64,000 bases of DNA from Streptomyces hyaluromycini (GTDB lineage Bacteria; Actinomycetota; Actinomycetes; Streptomycetales; Streptomycetaceae): positions 347,247 to 411,246 of the forward strand of contig NZ_BCFL01000023.1 in NCBI RefSeq assembly GCF_002217755.1, read 5' to 3'. This document shows, in pieces, positions 34,153-47,582 of this stretch. Positions within the stretch are counted from its first letter, which is position 1, and the number at the start of each line of letters is the position of its first letter. The position numbers were made by a program, and so were the translations under genes. The notes below the pieces were generated by a model. That model had not been told where the DNA came from. It ran no database searches and worked only from the letters and a program-made list of their open reading frames with translations.

Positions 34153-37100
34153 GTGACCGACACGCGGACACCGCCGAAGGAGCCGGGTGCGGCGCTGCTG
34201 AGCGCCGCCCGGTTCTTCCGGCCCGGCACGCCCGCGCCCGATCTGCGCAGTGCGGCCCTGACCGGCGGCCGGGAGGCGGACGCCTTCTGCCGGGACCGGT
34301 GGAGCCACGACAAGGTGGTGCGCTCCACGCACGGGGTGAACTGCACCGGCTCGTGCCGCTGGAAGGTGTACGTCAGGGACGGGACCATCACCTGGGAGAC
34401 CCAGGAGACGGACATGTACTCGCCGACGCGGGTGCGTCATCCGTACGTCCGGGGCGTGCTCCTGGAGATGTACCGGGAGGCGAAGCAGCGGCTCACGGAC
34501 CCGGTACTGGCCTGGGCTGACATCCAGAACGACCCCGAGCGCCGCCGCCGTTACCAGCGGGCGCGCGGCAAGGGCGGTCTGGTGCGGGCGAGTTGGGACG
34601 AGGCGGTGGAGATCGTCGCCGCCGCGCAGGTGCACACGATCAAGACGTACGGCCCGGACCGTATCGCGGGCTGCTCCCCCATCCCCGCGATGTCGATGGT
34701 GTCGCACGCGGCCGGCGCCCGCTATCACTCCCTGATCGGCGCCCCGATGCTGTCGTTCTACGACTGGTACGCGGACCTTCCGGTGGCCTCGCCGCAGGTC
34801 TTCGGCGACCAGACGGACGTGCCGGAGTCGGGCGACTGGCGGGACGCGGCCTATCTGATGATGTGGGGCTCGAACGTCCCGGCGACCCGCACCCCGGACG
34901 CGCACTGGATGGCGGAGGCCCGCTACCGCGGCCAGAAGGTCGTGGTCGTCTCCCCCGACCACACGGACAACGCCAAGTTCGCCGACGAGTGGCTGCACCC
35001 GTACCCCGGGACGGACGGCGCGCTGGCCCTCGCGATGGGTCACGTGATCCTCAAGGAGTTCTTCGTCGACCGCGAGACCCCGTTCTTCGCGGACTACGTA
35101 CGGAGGTTCACCGACCTGCCGTTCCTGGTGACGCTCACCGAGCGGGACGGCGCGTACGTGCCGGGCAAGTTCCTGCGCGCCGCCGGCCTCGGCCAGGACA
35201 GTGCGGGCGCCGAGTGGAAGACCGTCGTCCTGGACGCCGCCTCCGGCCGCGCGGTCGTCCCGAACGGCTCCCTGGGCTTCCGCTGGACGGATCCCGGCAA
35301 GGGTCGCTGGAACCTGGAACTCGGCGAGATCGAGCCGCAGTTGACCTTGTACGGCAGCGCAGTCGCGGCCGGTGTCGAGGTGCTGCTCCCACGCTTCGAC
35401 ACGGACGGCGGCGAGCACGGGCAGGGCAGCCGGGACGTCCTGCGGCGCGGGGTCCCGGCGACCCGCCTCGGCGGTGCGAACGGCCCGCTGGTGACGACCG
35501 TCTACGACCTGCTGCTCGCCCAGTACGGCGTGTGGCGGCACGGGCTGCCGGGCGGCTGGCCCACCCACTACGAGGACGCCGACGCCCCGGGCACCCCCGC
35601 CTGGCAGGAGCGGCACACCTCGGTCCCGGCCGCCAGATGCGTGAAGATCGCCCGGGAGTTCGCCCGGACCGCCGAACGCTCCAAGGGCCGCTGCACGATC
35701 CTGACGGGCGTCGGCACCAGCCACTGGTTCCACTCCGAGACCATCCACCGGGCCTTCCTGGCCCTGCTCCAGCTCACCGGCTGCCAGGGCCGCAACGGCG
35801 GCGGCTGGGCGCACTACGAGGGCCACGAGAAGTGCCGCCCGGTCACCGGCTGGGCCTGCCTGGCCTCCGCCAACGACTGGTCGCGGCCGCCGCGCCAGAT
35901 GACCGGCACGGCCTACTGGTTCCTCAACACCGACCAGTGGCGCTACGACCGGTTCGGCGCCGACGTCCTGGCCTCACCCCTGGGCGAGGGCAGGTTCGCC
36001 GGGATGACCGGCGCCGACTGCCTCGCGCTGTCGGCCCGTTCGGGCTGGATGCCGTCGTACCCGACCTTCGACCGCAATCCCCTCGAACTCGGCGAGGTGT
36101 CCGGCGACCCCGTGGCCAGGGCAGTGGCCGAACTCCGGTCGGGGACGCTGAAGTTCGCGTGCGAGGACCCGGACGCCCCGGAGAACTGGCCGCGCGTCCT
36201 GACCCTCTGGCGGGCCGACCTCCTCGGCTCGTCGGAGAAGGGCGCCGAGTACTTCACCAAGCACCTCCTCGGCACGCACTCCTCCCTGCGCGCCGAGGAG
36301 GCAACCCCGGGCCGGCGCCCCCGGGACGTGACCTGGCGGGACGAGGCACCCGAGGGCAAGCTCGACCTGCTTCTCTCCCTGGACTTCCGGCAGACCTCCT
36401 CCACCCTGCTGTCGGACGTCGTGCTGCCCGCTGCCGCCTGGTCCGAGAAGCACGACCTGTCGTCCACCGACATGCATCCCTACGTGCACGCCTTCACCCC
36501 GGCCGTGGACCCGCCCTGGCAGGCGCGCACCGACTTCGACGCCTTCAAGGCGCTCGCGGAGCGGCTGAGCGAGCTGGCCGTGCGCCATCTCGGGGTGCGC
36601 AGGGACCTGGTGGCCGTGCCGCTGCAGCACGACACCCCTGGCGAGACCGCCCAGCCCGGCGGGGTGGTGCGGGACTGGAAGCACGGGGAGTGCGAGCCGG
36701 TGCCCGGGGAGACCATGCCGCACCTGGTCGTGGTCGAACGGGACTACGCCGCGGTCGGCGCCAAGTTCACGGCACTCGGCCCGCTGGTGGAGCAACTGGG
36801 CCTGCCCGCAAAGGGAATCACTCTCAGGCCGGACGAAGAGGTCGCCCTTCTACAGGAGGTGAACGGAGTCGGATATCAGGGCCGTCCCTCCCTCGACACC
36901 GCGGTGAAGGCGGCGGACGCCATCCTCGCGCTCTCCGGCACCACCAACGGCCGTCTTGCCGCCCAGGGTTTCCGCACCCTGGAGCAGCGCACCGGGCAGC
37001 CGATGGCCCAGCTGGCCGCCGAGCACGAAGGCAGGCGGATCACGTACGCCGACACGCAGGCCGCGCCGGTCCCGGTGATCACCTCGCATGAGTGGTCGGG

Positions 37101-37760
37101 CAGCGAGTCCGGCGGCCACAGGTACACGGCGTTCACCCTCAACACCGAGCACCTCAAGCCCTGGCACACACTCACCGGCCGCCAGCACTTCTTCCTCGAC
37201 CACGACTGGATGCACGAGCTCGGCGAGGCGCTGCCGGTCTACCGGCCGCCGCTGGACATGAACCGGCTGTTCGGCGAACCGCGCCTCGGCCCGGACGGGC
37301 AGCGGGAGGTGACGGTCCGTCACCTGACGCCGCACGGCAAGTGGTCGATCCACTCCGAGTACCAGGACAACCTGTTCATGCTCGCGCTCTCCCGGGGCGG
37401 CCAGAACATCTGGATGTCCCCGCAGGACGCGGACGCGATCGGGGTCGGGGACGACGACTGGGTCGAAGCGGTCAACCGCAACGGCGTGGTGACGGCCCGG
37501 GCGGTCGTCTCACACCGGATGCCGGCCGGCACGGTCTACCTGCACCACGCCCAGGAGCGCACGGTGGCCGTCCCGAGGACGGAGACCACCGGCATGCGCG
37601 GCGGCGTCCACAACTCGCTCACCCGGCTGCTCCTCAAGCCCTCGCACCTGATCGGCGGTTACGCCCAGCTGTCCTGGGCCTACAACTACCTGGGCCCGAC
37701 CGGCAACCAGCGCGACGAGGTGACGGTGATCCGCCGCCGCGCCCAGGAGGTCGAGCACTG

Positions 37761-37761
<1 letters not shown>
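34153..37761 (+). CDS. narG: Nitrate reductase alpha subunit, FS0-ligand segment missing
   Basis: A 1202-aa molybdopterin subunit of membrane nitrate reductase. The FS0 motif HGVNCTGSC gives His60, Cys64 and Cys68. The molybdenum ligand is Asp204 in SFYDWYADLP. The rest follows NarG to the end (GGYAQLSWAYNYLGPTGNQR). After TWETQETD (ending Asp87) the protein jumps to MYSPTRVR. In NarG proteins I know, about 26 residues containing EPRGCPRGA lie there and hold the fourth FS0 cysteine. The frame is kept. GTG 34153 is chosen for GAGGGAG upstream; GTG 34135 is the alternative. Its stop overlaps narH by one base. Activity is doubtful. Confidence 0.88.
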
Positions 37762-39364
<1,603 letters not shown>

Positions 39365-39365
<1 letters not shown>

Positions 39366-39859
39366 TGCCCTCGGACGCGGTGTTCTACCAGGCGGCGGCG
39401 CTCTGTCTGACCTACCCGGACGACGACTTCGTCGCCCGGCTGCCGCTGCTGCGCGAAGCCGCCCCGCAGCTGCGGGAGTTCACCGACCACGCGACGGTGA
39501 CCCCACCGCAGGAGCTGGCCGCGCACTACGTGCAGGTCTTCGACTTCAGGAACCGGCACAGCCTCTACCTCAGCTGGTGGCGGGACGGCGACACCCGGCG
39601 CCGGGGCGCGTCCCTGGTCCGGTTCCAGGACATCTACGAGGCGTACGGCATGGAGTTCACCGGCGAGGAACTGCCGGACTTCCTCCCCGCCGTCCTGGAG
39701 TTCACGGCCCGCACCGGCAACACCGACCTGCTCACCGAGCACCGCGACTGCCTGGCCCGACTCCGGTGCCGGCTCTCCGACTTCGGCACCCCGTACGCGT
39801 CCGTCCTGGACGCGGTCTGCGCCACCCTGCCGACCGCGCCCACCGGAATCCGCCCATGA
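39365..39859 (+). CDS. narJ: Nitrate reductase assembly chaperone, short
   Basis: A 164-aa helical chaperone of the NarJ/TorD family, which inserts the molybdenum cofactor into NarG before it docks on NarI. Family pieces are VFYQAAALCLTYPDDDFVAR, VQVFDFRNRHSLYLSWWRDG, DTRRRGASLVRFQDIYEAYG and ELPDFLPAVLEF. The protein ends at ATLPTAPTGIRP, earlier than NarJ proteins I remember, which continue about 30-60 residues with an EPYG-type tail. ATG 39365 overlaps the narH stop. No narI follows; a 54-bp gap leads into dnaK on the opposite strand. Confidence 0.85.
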
Positions 39860-39913
39860 CCACCCGCCCGGCCGCCGGCCTCGTCCTCCACTACGGCGGA
39901 ACCCGGCGGTGCC

Positions 39914-41761
<1,848 letters not shown>

Positions 41762-41807
41762 GTCCGTCCCCTCTCCACCCGGGCGCTTCCCCGACTCCAG
41801 CACAAAA

Positions 41808-41828
41808 CTTGAGCGAGCCGTTGTCAAT
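41808..41828 (-). promoter_or_regulatory. HAIR-like HspR operator over -35
   Basis: On the minus strand: ATTGACA, then seven bases ACGGCTC, then GCTCAAG. The HspR-associated inverted repeat (HAIR) is CTTGAGT-N7-ACTCAAG; spacing is exact and 10 of 14 arm bases match. The left arm doubles as the -35 TTGACA (41827-41822). Heat-inducible repression of dnaK is inferred. Confidence 0.5.
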
Positions 41829-41899
41829 GCCGGGTGCCCCGTAAACAACAATGCCGCGCCCCACGAGCAGGGGGCGCGGCATCGCGGTGGGTACGACGC

Positions 41900-42325
41900 T
41901 CAGGCGAGCTTCGCCGACAGGGTGATGGTGGTGCCGGCCAGGGCCTGGCTGACCGGGCAGTTCTTCTTGGCCTCCTCGGCGGCGGCGACGAAGCCGTCCT
42001 CGTCCAGGCCGGGGACCGTGCCCTCGACGGTCAGGTGGATGCCGGTGATGCCCGTGCCCGGCTGGAAGGTGACGTCGGCGTTGGTGACCAGCTTGGTGGG
42101 CGGGTTGCCGGCGCCGGCCAGGGCGTGCGACAGCGCCATGGAGAAGCAGCTGGAGTGGGCGGCCGCGATCAGCTCCTCGGGGCTGGTCTTGCCGTTCGCC
42201 TCCTGGGAGCGCGAGGCCCACGTGACGGGCTGCTCGCCGATACCGGAGGAGTCGAAGGTGATGACACCGTTGCCCTCAAGGAGGTTGCCTTCCCAGACGG
42301 TGTGTGCGGTGCGCGTGGTTGCCAC
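41900..42325 (-). CDS. OsmC-family peroxiredoxin
   Basis: A 141-aa thiol peroxidase of the OsmC type that reduces organic hydroperoxides. The two redox cysteines are Cys60 in AAAHSSCFSMALS and Cys123 in KKNCPVSQAL, with Glu/Arg partners in PEELIAAAH and TWASRSQEANG. Length matches the family. It is cytoplasmic and functions as a dimer. ATG 42325 precedes TTRTAHTVWEGNL, the standard start. It is separated from dnaK by 138 bp on the same strand and is probably its own unit, consistent with a stress-response neighbourhood. Confidence 0.92.
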   Translation of the reverse strand: MATTRTAHTVWEGNLLEGNGVITFDSSGIGEQPVTWASRSQEANGKTSPEELIAAAHSSCFSMALSHALAGAGNPPTKLVTNADVTFQPGTGITGIHLTVEGTVPGLDEDGFVAAAEEAKKNCPVSQALAGTTITLSAKLA

Positions 42326-42473
42326 GATGGATCCTTCCGAACTCTGGCTGGTCCTTGGGCTCCCATCCGATCACATTCATCTCGCCTCCACCCCCAGATC
42401 GGGGCGTCGACCTGCCGGGAAAGGTCTGTGAATCCCGTCCCGGACGCTTATCGGAGGCCCTACAGTCCCTCCC

Positions 42474-43253
42474 ATGGTGGAACTCTTCCAAGTCCTCGGG
42501 GGAATAGCTGGATTTGGCGGGATAGCCCTCGGCGTTCTGTACCTGCTCTACCGGGACCTCGTACGCGACATCATCCGCAACCGGATGTTCCGGACCCTCA
42601 GCGCCGGGCAGGCCTCCGCACTGTTCGGCACGGTGGTCGTCCTCGCGTTCGTCGTCGCCGTCCTCGGCGTCTTCGCCACGCTCGCCGAGAGCAAGGGCGT
42701 ACTCCAGTTCCTGGTACTGGTGGGGATGCTGCTGCTGTTCCTGCTGGCGGCCCTGCTCATCGTGGTACGAGTGGCCACGGGCCCGCGCGCACCTCGCCCG
42801 GACGGCACCGGGACCGGCGCCGGGCGGTCGACGGCGACGGTGCGCCGCCATGTGGAGGCCGACGAGCCCGACGCGGCGGAACGCGCCCTGGAGGCTTCGC
42901 GTCTCGACCGGGAATCCGAGGAGTTCTGGTACTGGAAGGCCCGGATCGCCCTGACCCGGGGAAATCTCACGGTCGCCTCCGGGTACGTCGAGGAGGCCCT
43001 GAAGCTCGACCGGACGAACCCGTACAGCCTCGCCCTGAAGATCATGCTCCTGCTGCTCGGCAACGACACGGCCGGACGTGACCGGGCCTCCCGTCTGGCC
43101 GAGGAGAGCACGGGGCTCAGCCCCGAGCTCGACGCCTGGCTGAGGCGCCTGCGGGCGGAAAACATGTTCGACGACGGTATGCGCACCCGGACGCAGCTGC
43201 AGGCCCGGTGTCCGCTGCCCACGCGTACGACGGAGAGAACTCATGCCGAGTGA
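42474..43253 (+). CDS. Membrane protein with C-terminal TPR-like region
   Basis: A 259-aa protein I do not recognise by name. Three hydrophobic helices appear near residues 5-25, 50-70 and 78-100. A charged linker (110-135) leads to a cytoplasmic helical part resembling tetratricopeptide repeats (EFWYWKARIALTRGNLTVAS, GYVEEALKLDRTNPYSLALK). ATG 42474 is the only good start. The 3-prime end overlaps the start of the VWA-domain gene by 11 bp, so the two are translated as a pair and probably act together at the membrane. Confidence 0.72.
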   Translation: MVELFQVLGGIAGFGGIALGVLYLLYRDLVRDIIRNRMFRTLSAGQASALFGTVVVLAFVVAVLGVFATLAESKGVLQFLVLVGMLLLFLLAALLIVVRVATGPRAPRPDGTGTGAGRSTATVRRHVEADEPDAAERALEASRLDRESEEFWYWKARIALTRGNLTVASGYVEEALKLDRTNPYSLALKIMLLLLGNDTAGRDRASRLAEESTGLSPELDAWLRRLRAENMFDDGMRTRTQLQARCPLPTRTTERTHAE

Positions 43254-45753
43254 AGAGCCGAGTGAAGACACAACGGGGACGACTGTGCGGCCGGCGATCC
43301 TCTATGCCGGTCCGGCGTGGAACGGTGAAACCGACGAGGAGGTGAGCCGGCGGGGCTACGCAGTGCGCCAGCAGGCGCTGCCGCTGGGGCTGGTCCCGGT
43401 GGAGCCGGTGGCACGGACGCCGGAACAGGTCGACGCACTGCTCGCGGACCATCCCGACGCCGTGCTCCTGGTCCGTCCCGAGCCGGGGCCCGCCGTACCG
43501 GACCCGGAGAGCGGGGCAGTGCTGTGGAGCTTATTGCGTGCGGGCGCGGCACTCTGGATGTGTGCTCCGGGGCAGGCCACGAGCGAGGCGGGACGGGCAC
43601 TCCGGCCGCTACTCGGGTACTCGGCGATCGCTCTGGCCGAACAGGCGCGGGAACGTGACTGCCAAGAAGCCGCGCACACGCTCGGCCTGTTCGTCGAACT
43701 CACGGTTGACGGCAGCGACGGCGCATGGCGGGCGGCCGGCCGGTTCGCCGCCACACGTACCCGCCCGGGCCGCGGGGCGTGGACGGTGCTCGTCCACCCG
43801 GACACGACCGCCCCGGAACCGTCCGATCCGGACGCACGGTTGTGGCCGTGGCTACGGCGGGGAGTGCTGATCGCCTCCTGGGATCTGACGGATCCGGCGG
43901 CCGGGACCGGACGCGGCCTCTTCGTGACGAGTTCGGGCGCCATGGCGCCGGAACTCCGAGTGGCCGAAGAGCACACGAACTACCTTCTGGGCAGGCCCCG
44001 GAGTCACGGGGCACCGCCTTCCCCGGCCGCCCCCGCCCCGGCCGCCACGACGGCCGGGGTGGCCCCGCCACCTCGCGCGCGGCTGGGCGCCCCGGCCTCT
44101 GAGATCTACAGCCACCTCTCGCCCCTCCGGCCCGCCTCCCCCTACTCGCCCCCGAGCGGCCCCTTCCACACCCCCCGTGACACCAGCCGTCCCCTCCCCC
44201 ACGACGGTCTCTACGTCCGCCGTAACAACGCCTTCGGGACGCGTTCCGTGCTCGGGGCGAAGGAGCTGATCGAGCAGGGGGTCATCATCGGCCAGGAGCA
44301 CATCCGGTTCGACGACTTCGTGGTGTCCCGGGACGGCCAGGTACCCGGGCCGGGAGCCGGTGAGGCGGTCGCCGTGAGTCACGGGCTCGCCGCCGTCTCC
44401 GGTGAGTTCAAGGCCAACGAGGCGACCACCCACTTCGTGGAGATCGCGCTCAAGGCGGGCCCGACCCCGTCCGATCCCGGCCCCGCCGCCCAGCCGCTCC
44501 CCGTCAACTTCGTCTTCGTCGTGGACACCAGCAGTTCGATGTACGGGGAGAAACTCGACACGGTCAGGTCCGCCCTGCACACCATCTACGGCCGGCTCCG
44601 CCCCACGGACTGTCTGGGCATCATCACCTTCGACCACGGGGTGCGCACCGTGCTGCCCGCCGCGACGAAGGAGGACCTGGAGCGGTCCGGCAAGTTCACC
44701 GCGGCCCTCTCCGCGCTGAGAGCCGAGGGCGGCACCGACATCAACCTCGGCGTGAGCTACGGCATCGACGAGATCAGCCGGAACGCCGTGAACGGCCGCA
44801 CGGTCAACTGCCTGTACCTCTTCTCGGACGGCGACCCGACCTCCGGCGAACGCGACTGGATCAAGATCCGCACCAACATCGCGGCCCGGCTGCGCGGCGA
44901 TCTCACCCTGTCCTGCTTCGGCTTCGGCTCCGACGCCCGGATGCCCGAGCTCGCCGCCCTGGCCGGCCTGGCCGGCGGCCACTCGACCTTCGTGACCCGG
45001 CCCGAGCAGGTCAAGGCCGACCTCCTCGGGGACCTGAACCGGCGTGACCACCTGGCGGCCATCGACATCCAGCTCCGGCTGGACATCGACCCGGCCGTCG
45101 AGATCTGGCACGTGTACGGGCACGACCTGGTCACCGACCCCAGGGCCAGGGCCGAGGTGATCCGGGCGGCCGGGCAGGCGGCCGCCCGGGCCCGGGAGGA
45201 CTACGGCACGGAGGCGCTGCCCGACATCATCACCGGCGAGAGCGGCATCCGGATCTTCGCCCCGGACCTGGCCTTCGAGGAGACGTACTGGGTGGTCCTC
45301 GAAGTCCGGGTGCCCCCGGACCGGGATCTGGCCGGCCTGGGAACGGCGGTGGTGCAGTACGTGGACACACAGGCCCGCGAGAGCCGCCGGCACACCCTCG
45401 ACCTGGCCCTGGGGCACGCCCTCGCGGAGGAGACGGTACTGGTGCACGGTGTCGGCCTGTGGACCAGCGAGGTCACCTTCTACGCCCTGGACGACCTGTA
45501 CGACCGCGACAAGGAGGCGGCGAAGAAACGGCTGGAGCGCCATCTGAACACGCTGCAGATCGCCCATCGCCATGTGCCGGCCCCCGAGTTCAGGGACGAC
45601 TCGGTCACCCTGCGCAAGTTCATGACGCTCGCCGACAGTCTCGGCACCGTGATGTCCTTCAGCGATCATGCGCACGGCGGCGGATTCGCTTCCGCGATCC
45701 ATGGGATGAACGAGTTCGGGCGGATGCGCTCGGGGTACTCCCCCCGCTGGTGA
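43243..45753 (+). CDS. VWA-domain protein with unknown N-terminal domain
   Basis: An 836-aa cytoplasmic protein. Residues 15-250 form an unrecognised alpha/beta domain (RPAILYAGPAWNGETDEEVS; YTNLLGRPR-like end). A Pro/Ala-rich linker follows to about 310. Residues about 420-600 are a von Willebrand A domain with the complete MIDAS start DTSSS at 428-432 and later GGTDINLGVSYG and YLFSDGDPTSGERDW. The last 230 residues are a beta-rich then helical region typical of bacterial VWA proteins. Translation overlaps the upstream membrane-TPR gene. It is convergent with a MoxR/VWA-metallopeptidase pair, so a joint role in complex assembly or a conflict system is possible. Confidence 0.8.
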   Translation: MPSEEPSEDTTGTTVRPAILYAGPAWNGETDEEVSRRGYAVRQQALPLGLVPVEPVARTPEQVDALLADHPDAVLLVRPEPGPAVPDPESGAVLWSLLRAGAALWMCAPGQATSEAGRALRPLLGYSAIALAEQARERDCQEAAHTLGLFVELTVDGSDGAWRAAGRFAATRTRPGRGAWTVLVHPDTTAPEPSDPDARLWPWLRRGVLIASWDLTDPAAGTGRGLFVTSSGAMAPELRVAEEHTNYLLGRPRSHGAPPSPAAPAPAATTAGVAPPPRARLGAPASEIYSHLSPLRPASPYSPPSGPFHTPRDTSRPLPHDGLYVRRNNAFGTRSVLGAKELIEQGVIIGQEHIRFDDFVVSRDGQVPGPGAGEAVAVSHGLAAVSGEFKANEATTHFVEIALKAGPTPSDPGPAAQPLPVNFVFVVDTSSSMYGEKLDTVRSALHTIYGRLRPTDCLGIITFDHGVRTVLPAATKEDLERSGKFTAALSALRAEGGTDINLGVSYGIDEISRNAVNGRTVNCLYLFSDGDPTSGERDWIKIRTNIAARLRGDLTLSCFGFGSDARMPELAALAGLAGGHSTFVTRPEQVKADLLGDLNRRDHLAAIDIQLRLDIDPAVEIWHVYGHDLVTDPRARAEVIRAAGQAAARAREDYGTEALPDIITGESGIRIFAPDLAFEETYWVVLEVRVPPDRDLAGLGTAVVQYVDTQARESRRHTLDLALGHALAEETVLVHGVGLWTSEVTFYALDDLYDRDKEAAKKRLERHLNTLQIAHRHVPAPEFRDDSVTLRKFMTLADSLGTVMSFSDHAHGGGFASAIHGMNEFGRMRSGYSPRW

Positions 45754-45773
45754 GACAGGAAGCCGCCGGCTGT

Positions 45774-47582
45774 TCACCGCACCCGGAAGACCGGCCCACG
45801 GGGGGTGAACGGCAGGCGGCGGCCGTCCGGAATCAGGTATGCGTGCTCGCGGCGGACCCGCAGGACGTCGCACCAGCCGTCGGTGATCACCAGGACCGGC
45901 GCGGTGGGCGGGAAGTCGTCCGCGCGCTGGAGCAGGTCGATGCCGGGCTGCAGGACGGTACCGCCGCGGCCGTGCACCCGGACCCGGCCGGCGATCTCGG
46001 TGGTCGGGAGATAGCCGGCGTCGTGCGGTGCCGCGTCGCAGAAGACGACGCGCGCGGCCGGTACGTCACGGGCCTCGGCGTAGGAGGCGATCGCGCCGAG
46101 GGCCTTGCCGAGCAGGGTGCGGTCCATGGAGCCGGAGGTGTCCAGGACCACCCCGAAGGTGCAGCGGGCGACCTCCTCGGGCGGGAAGTACCGGCCCGCG
46201 CGCGGGATGTCCGGGGTCGACGACTGCCGGCGCGAGGGGCGGGCGTACGACCGTACGGCCTCCGGGCGCGGCACGAACTCGTCGAACCACCGGGCGAGTC
46301 GGGCGTCCCACGGCAGCGGCGGATGGCTGAGCGCGCGGATCTCCTCGACCAGGCCGCCGGGCAGCAGACCCCGGCCCTGCGAGCGGTGCAGGTCCAGGCC
46401 CTGTCCCAGGCCCCGGCGGTAGAACTCGTCGAGGTCGACACGGGCGCCCGGCGGCCCGATCGGTGCGCCCAGCACGTCACCGCGCCCCTTGCCGCGCAAC
46501 GTGGCCAGACGCCGCATCCTTCTCAGGTCGCCGGCGATCCGGTCGTACACCTCCTCCGCCGACAGGTCCTTCAACTCCGGGTCGTACAACAGCCCTTCGG
46601 GCATGATGCCGACGCGCATCTCGACCAGCCAGCCGTTGATGACGTAGTCGCAGGCGATGTTGAAGAGGTAGGGGTCGCGGGCGCCGAGGCGGTCGCCGTG
46701 GCGCAGGGCGGCGTGCAGCATCTCGTGGGCGAGGACGAACCGCCACTCCTCGTCGTCCATCGTGCGGAGCGGGTTGACGTAGATCTCGCCGGCCTCGGGG
46801 TTGACGGCGGCGATCGCGATGTCGTGGGCGCGGGCCAGTTCGGCGTCGGCGACCAGTCTGATGCCGGCCGCGATGCCGCCGAGCAGCGGGTAGGAGGAGA
46901 CGAACCAGCTCAGCGCCTGTTCCCAGGGGCGCAGCGGGGTCGGCGGCCCTGACATGGAGGTGCGGCGGCCGCCGGCCAGGTCCATCGCGCGGGACATGGT
47001 GCGGGTCAGCGCGTGCGCGAACCCCACCTGCCAGTCGGGGACCTGGCCGGCCCACTGGTTCCAGGAGAGCAGGAGCTGGTCGGGTTCACCGCCACTGGTC
47101 CCGCCGCGCTCGTAGGCGGCCGGGATGCCGCCGGTCCGGCGCCAGCCCGCGGCGAGCCGCTCCTCGTCGCCCTCCGGGTAGGAGACGGGCAGGTGGTCGG
47201 GGGCCTCGCCGACCGGGAAGGTCTGCAGGAAGCGGTTGACGACGGCGCAGCGGGCGGCGAGGTCGTAGCGGTCGGGCTGGGTGCGCGGCCCGGTGGCGGC
47301 CGGGAGGTGCCCGAAGCCGAGGTGGATGGTGCAGTGCGCCAACGCCCAGGCCCACTCGGCGGGTTCGGCACGCCGGGTGGAGTGCGCGTGCAGCACGCCG
47401 TCCGAGTCGGCGCGCACCAGCCCTTCGTGGGGAGCCAGTTCGCACTTCTCGTGCCGGCAGATGGTGAACTCGACGGCGCGCAGAGCGGGGTTGGCACGCA
47501 GCAGTTCGACTCCGGCCGCGAAGTTCTCGGCGGCGGGGTCCTTCTTCTTCGGCTGCTCCTTGCGGGCGGCGGCTCGGCTCAT
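45774..47582 (-). CDS. Predicted zinc metallopeptidase with VWA domain (DUF2201-like)
   Basis: A 602-aa protein. The N-terminal part holds an unusual peptidase-like domain with HEMLH at 286-290 inside LAHEMLHAALRHGDR, a clear HExxH zinc motif. A VWA-like domain at the C-terminus starts with VVLDTSGSMDR (Asp481) and continues to ITDGWCDVLRVRREH. This pairing (metallopeptidase-like plus VWA, PF13203/PF09967) is usually encoded beside a MoxR ATPase, exactly as here: ATG 47582 overlaps the ATPase stop as ATGA. Family members have no established substrate. The two proteins probably form an ATP-driven complex. Confidence 0.85.
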   Translation of the reverse strand: MSRAAARKEQPKKKDPAAENFAAGVELLRANPALRAVEFTICRHEKCELAPHEGLVRADSDGVLHAHSTRRAEPAEWAWALAHCTIHLGFGHLPAATGPRTQPDRYDLAARCAVVNRFLQTFPVGEAPDHLPVSYPEGDEERLAAGWRRTGGIPAAYERGGTSGGEPDQLLLSWNQWAGQVPDWQVGFAHALTRTMSRAMDLAGGRRTSMSGPPTPLRPWEQALSWFVSSYPLLGGIAAGIRLVADAELARAHDIAIAAVNPEAGEIYVNPLRTMDDEEWRFVLAHEMLHAALRHGDRLGARDPYLFNIACDYVINGWLVEMRVGIMPEGLLYDPELKDLSAEEVYDRIAGDLRRMRRLATLRGKGRGDVLGAPIGPPGARVDLDEFYRRGLGQGLDLHRSQGRGLLPGGLVEEIRALSHPPLPWDARLARWFDEFVPRPEAVRSYARPSRRQSSTPDIPRAGRYFPPEEVARCTFGVVLDTSGSMDRTLLGKALGAIASYAEARDVPAARVVFCDAAPHDAGYLPTTEIAGRVRVHGRGGTVLQPGIDLLQRADDFPPTAPVLVITDGWCDVLRVRREHAYLIPDGRRLPFTPRGPVFRVR

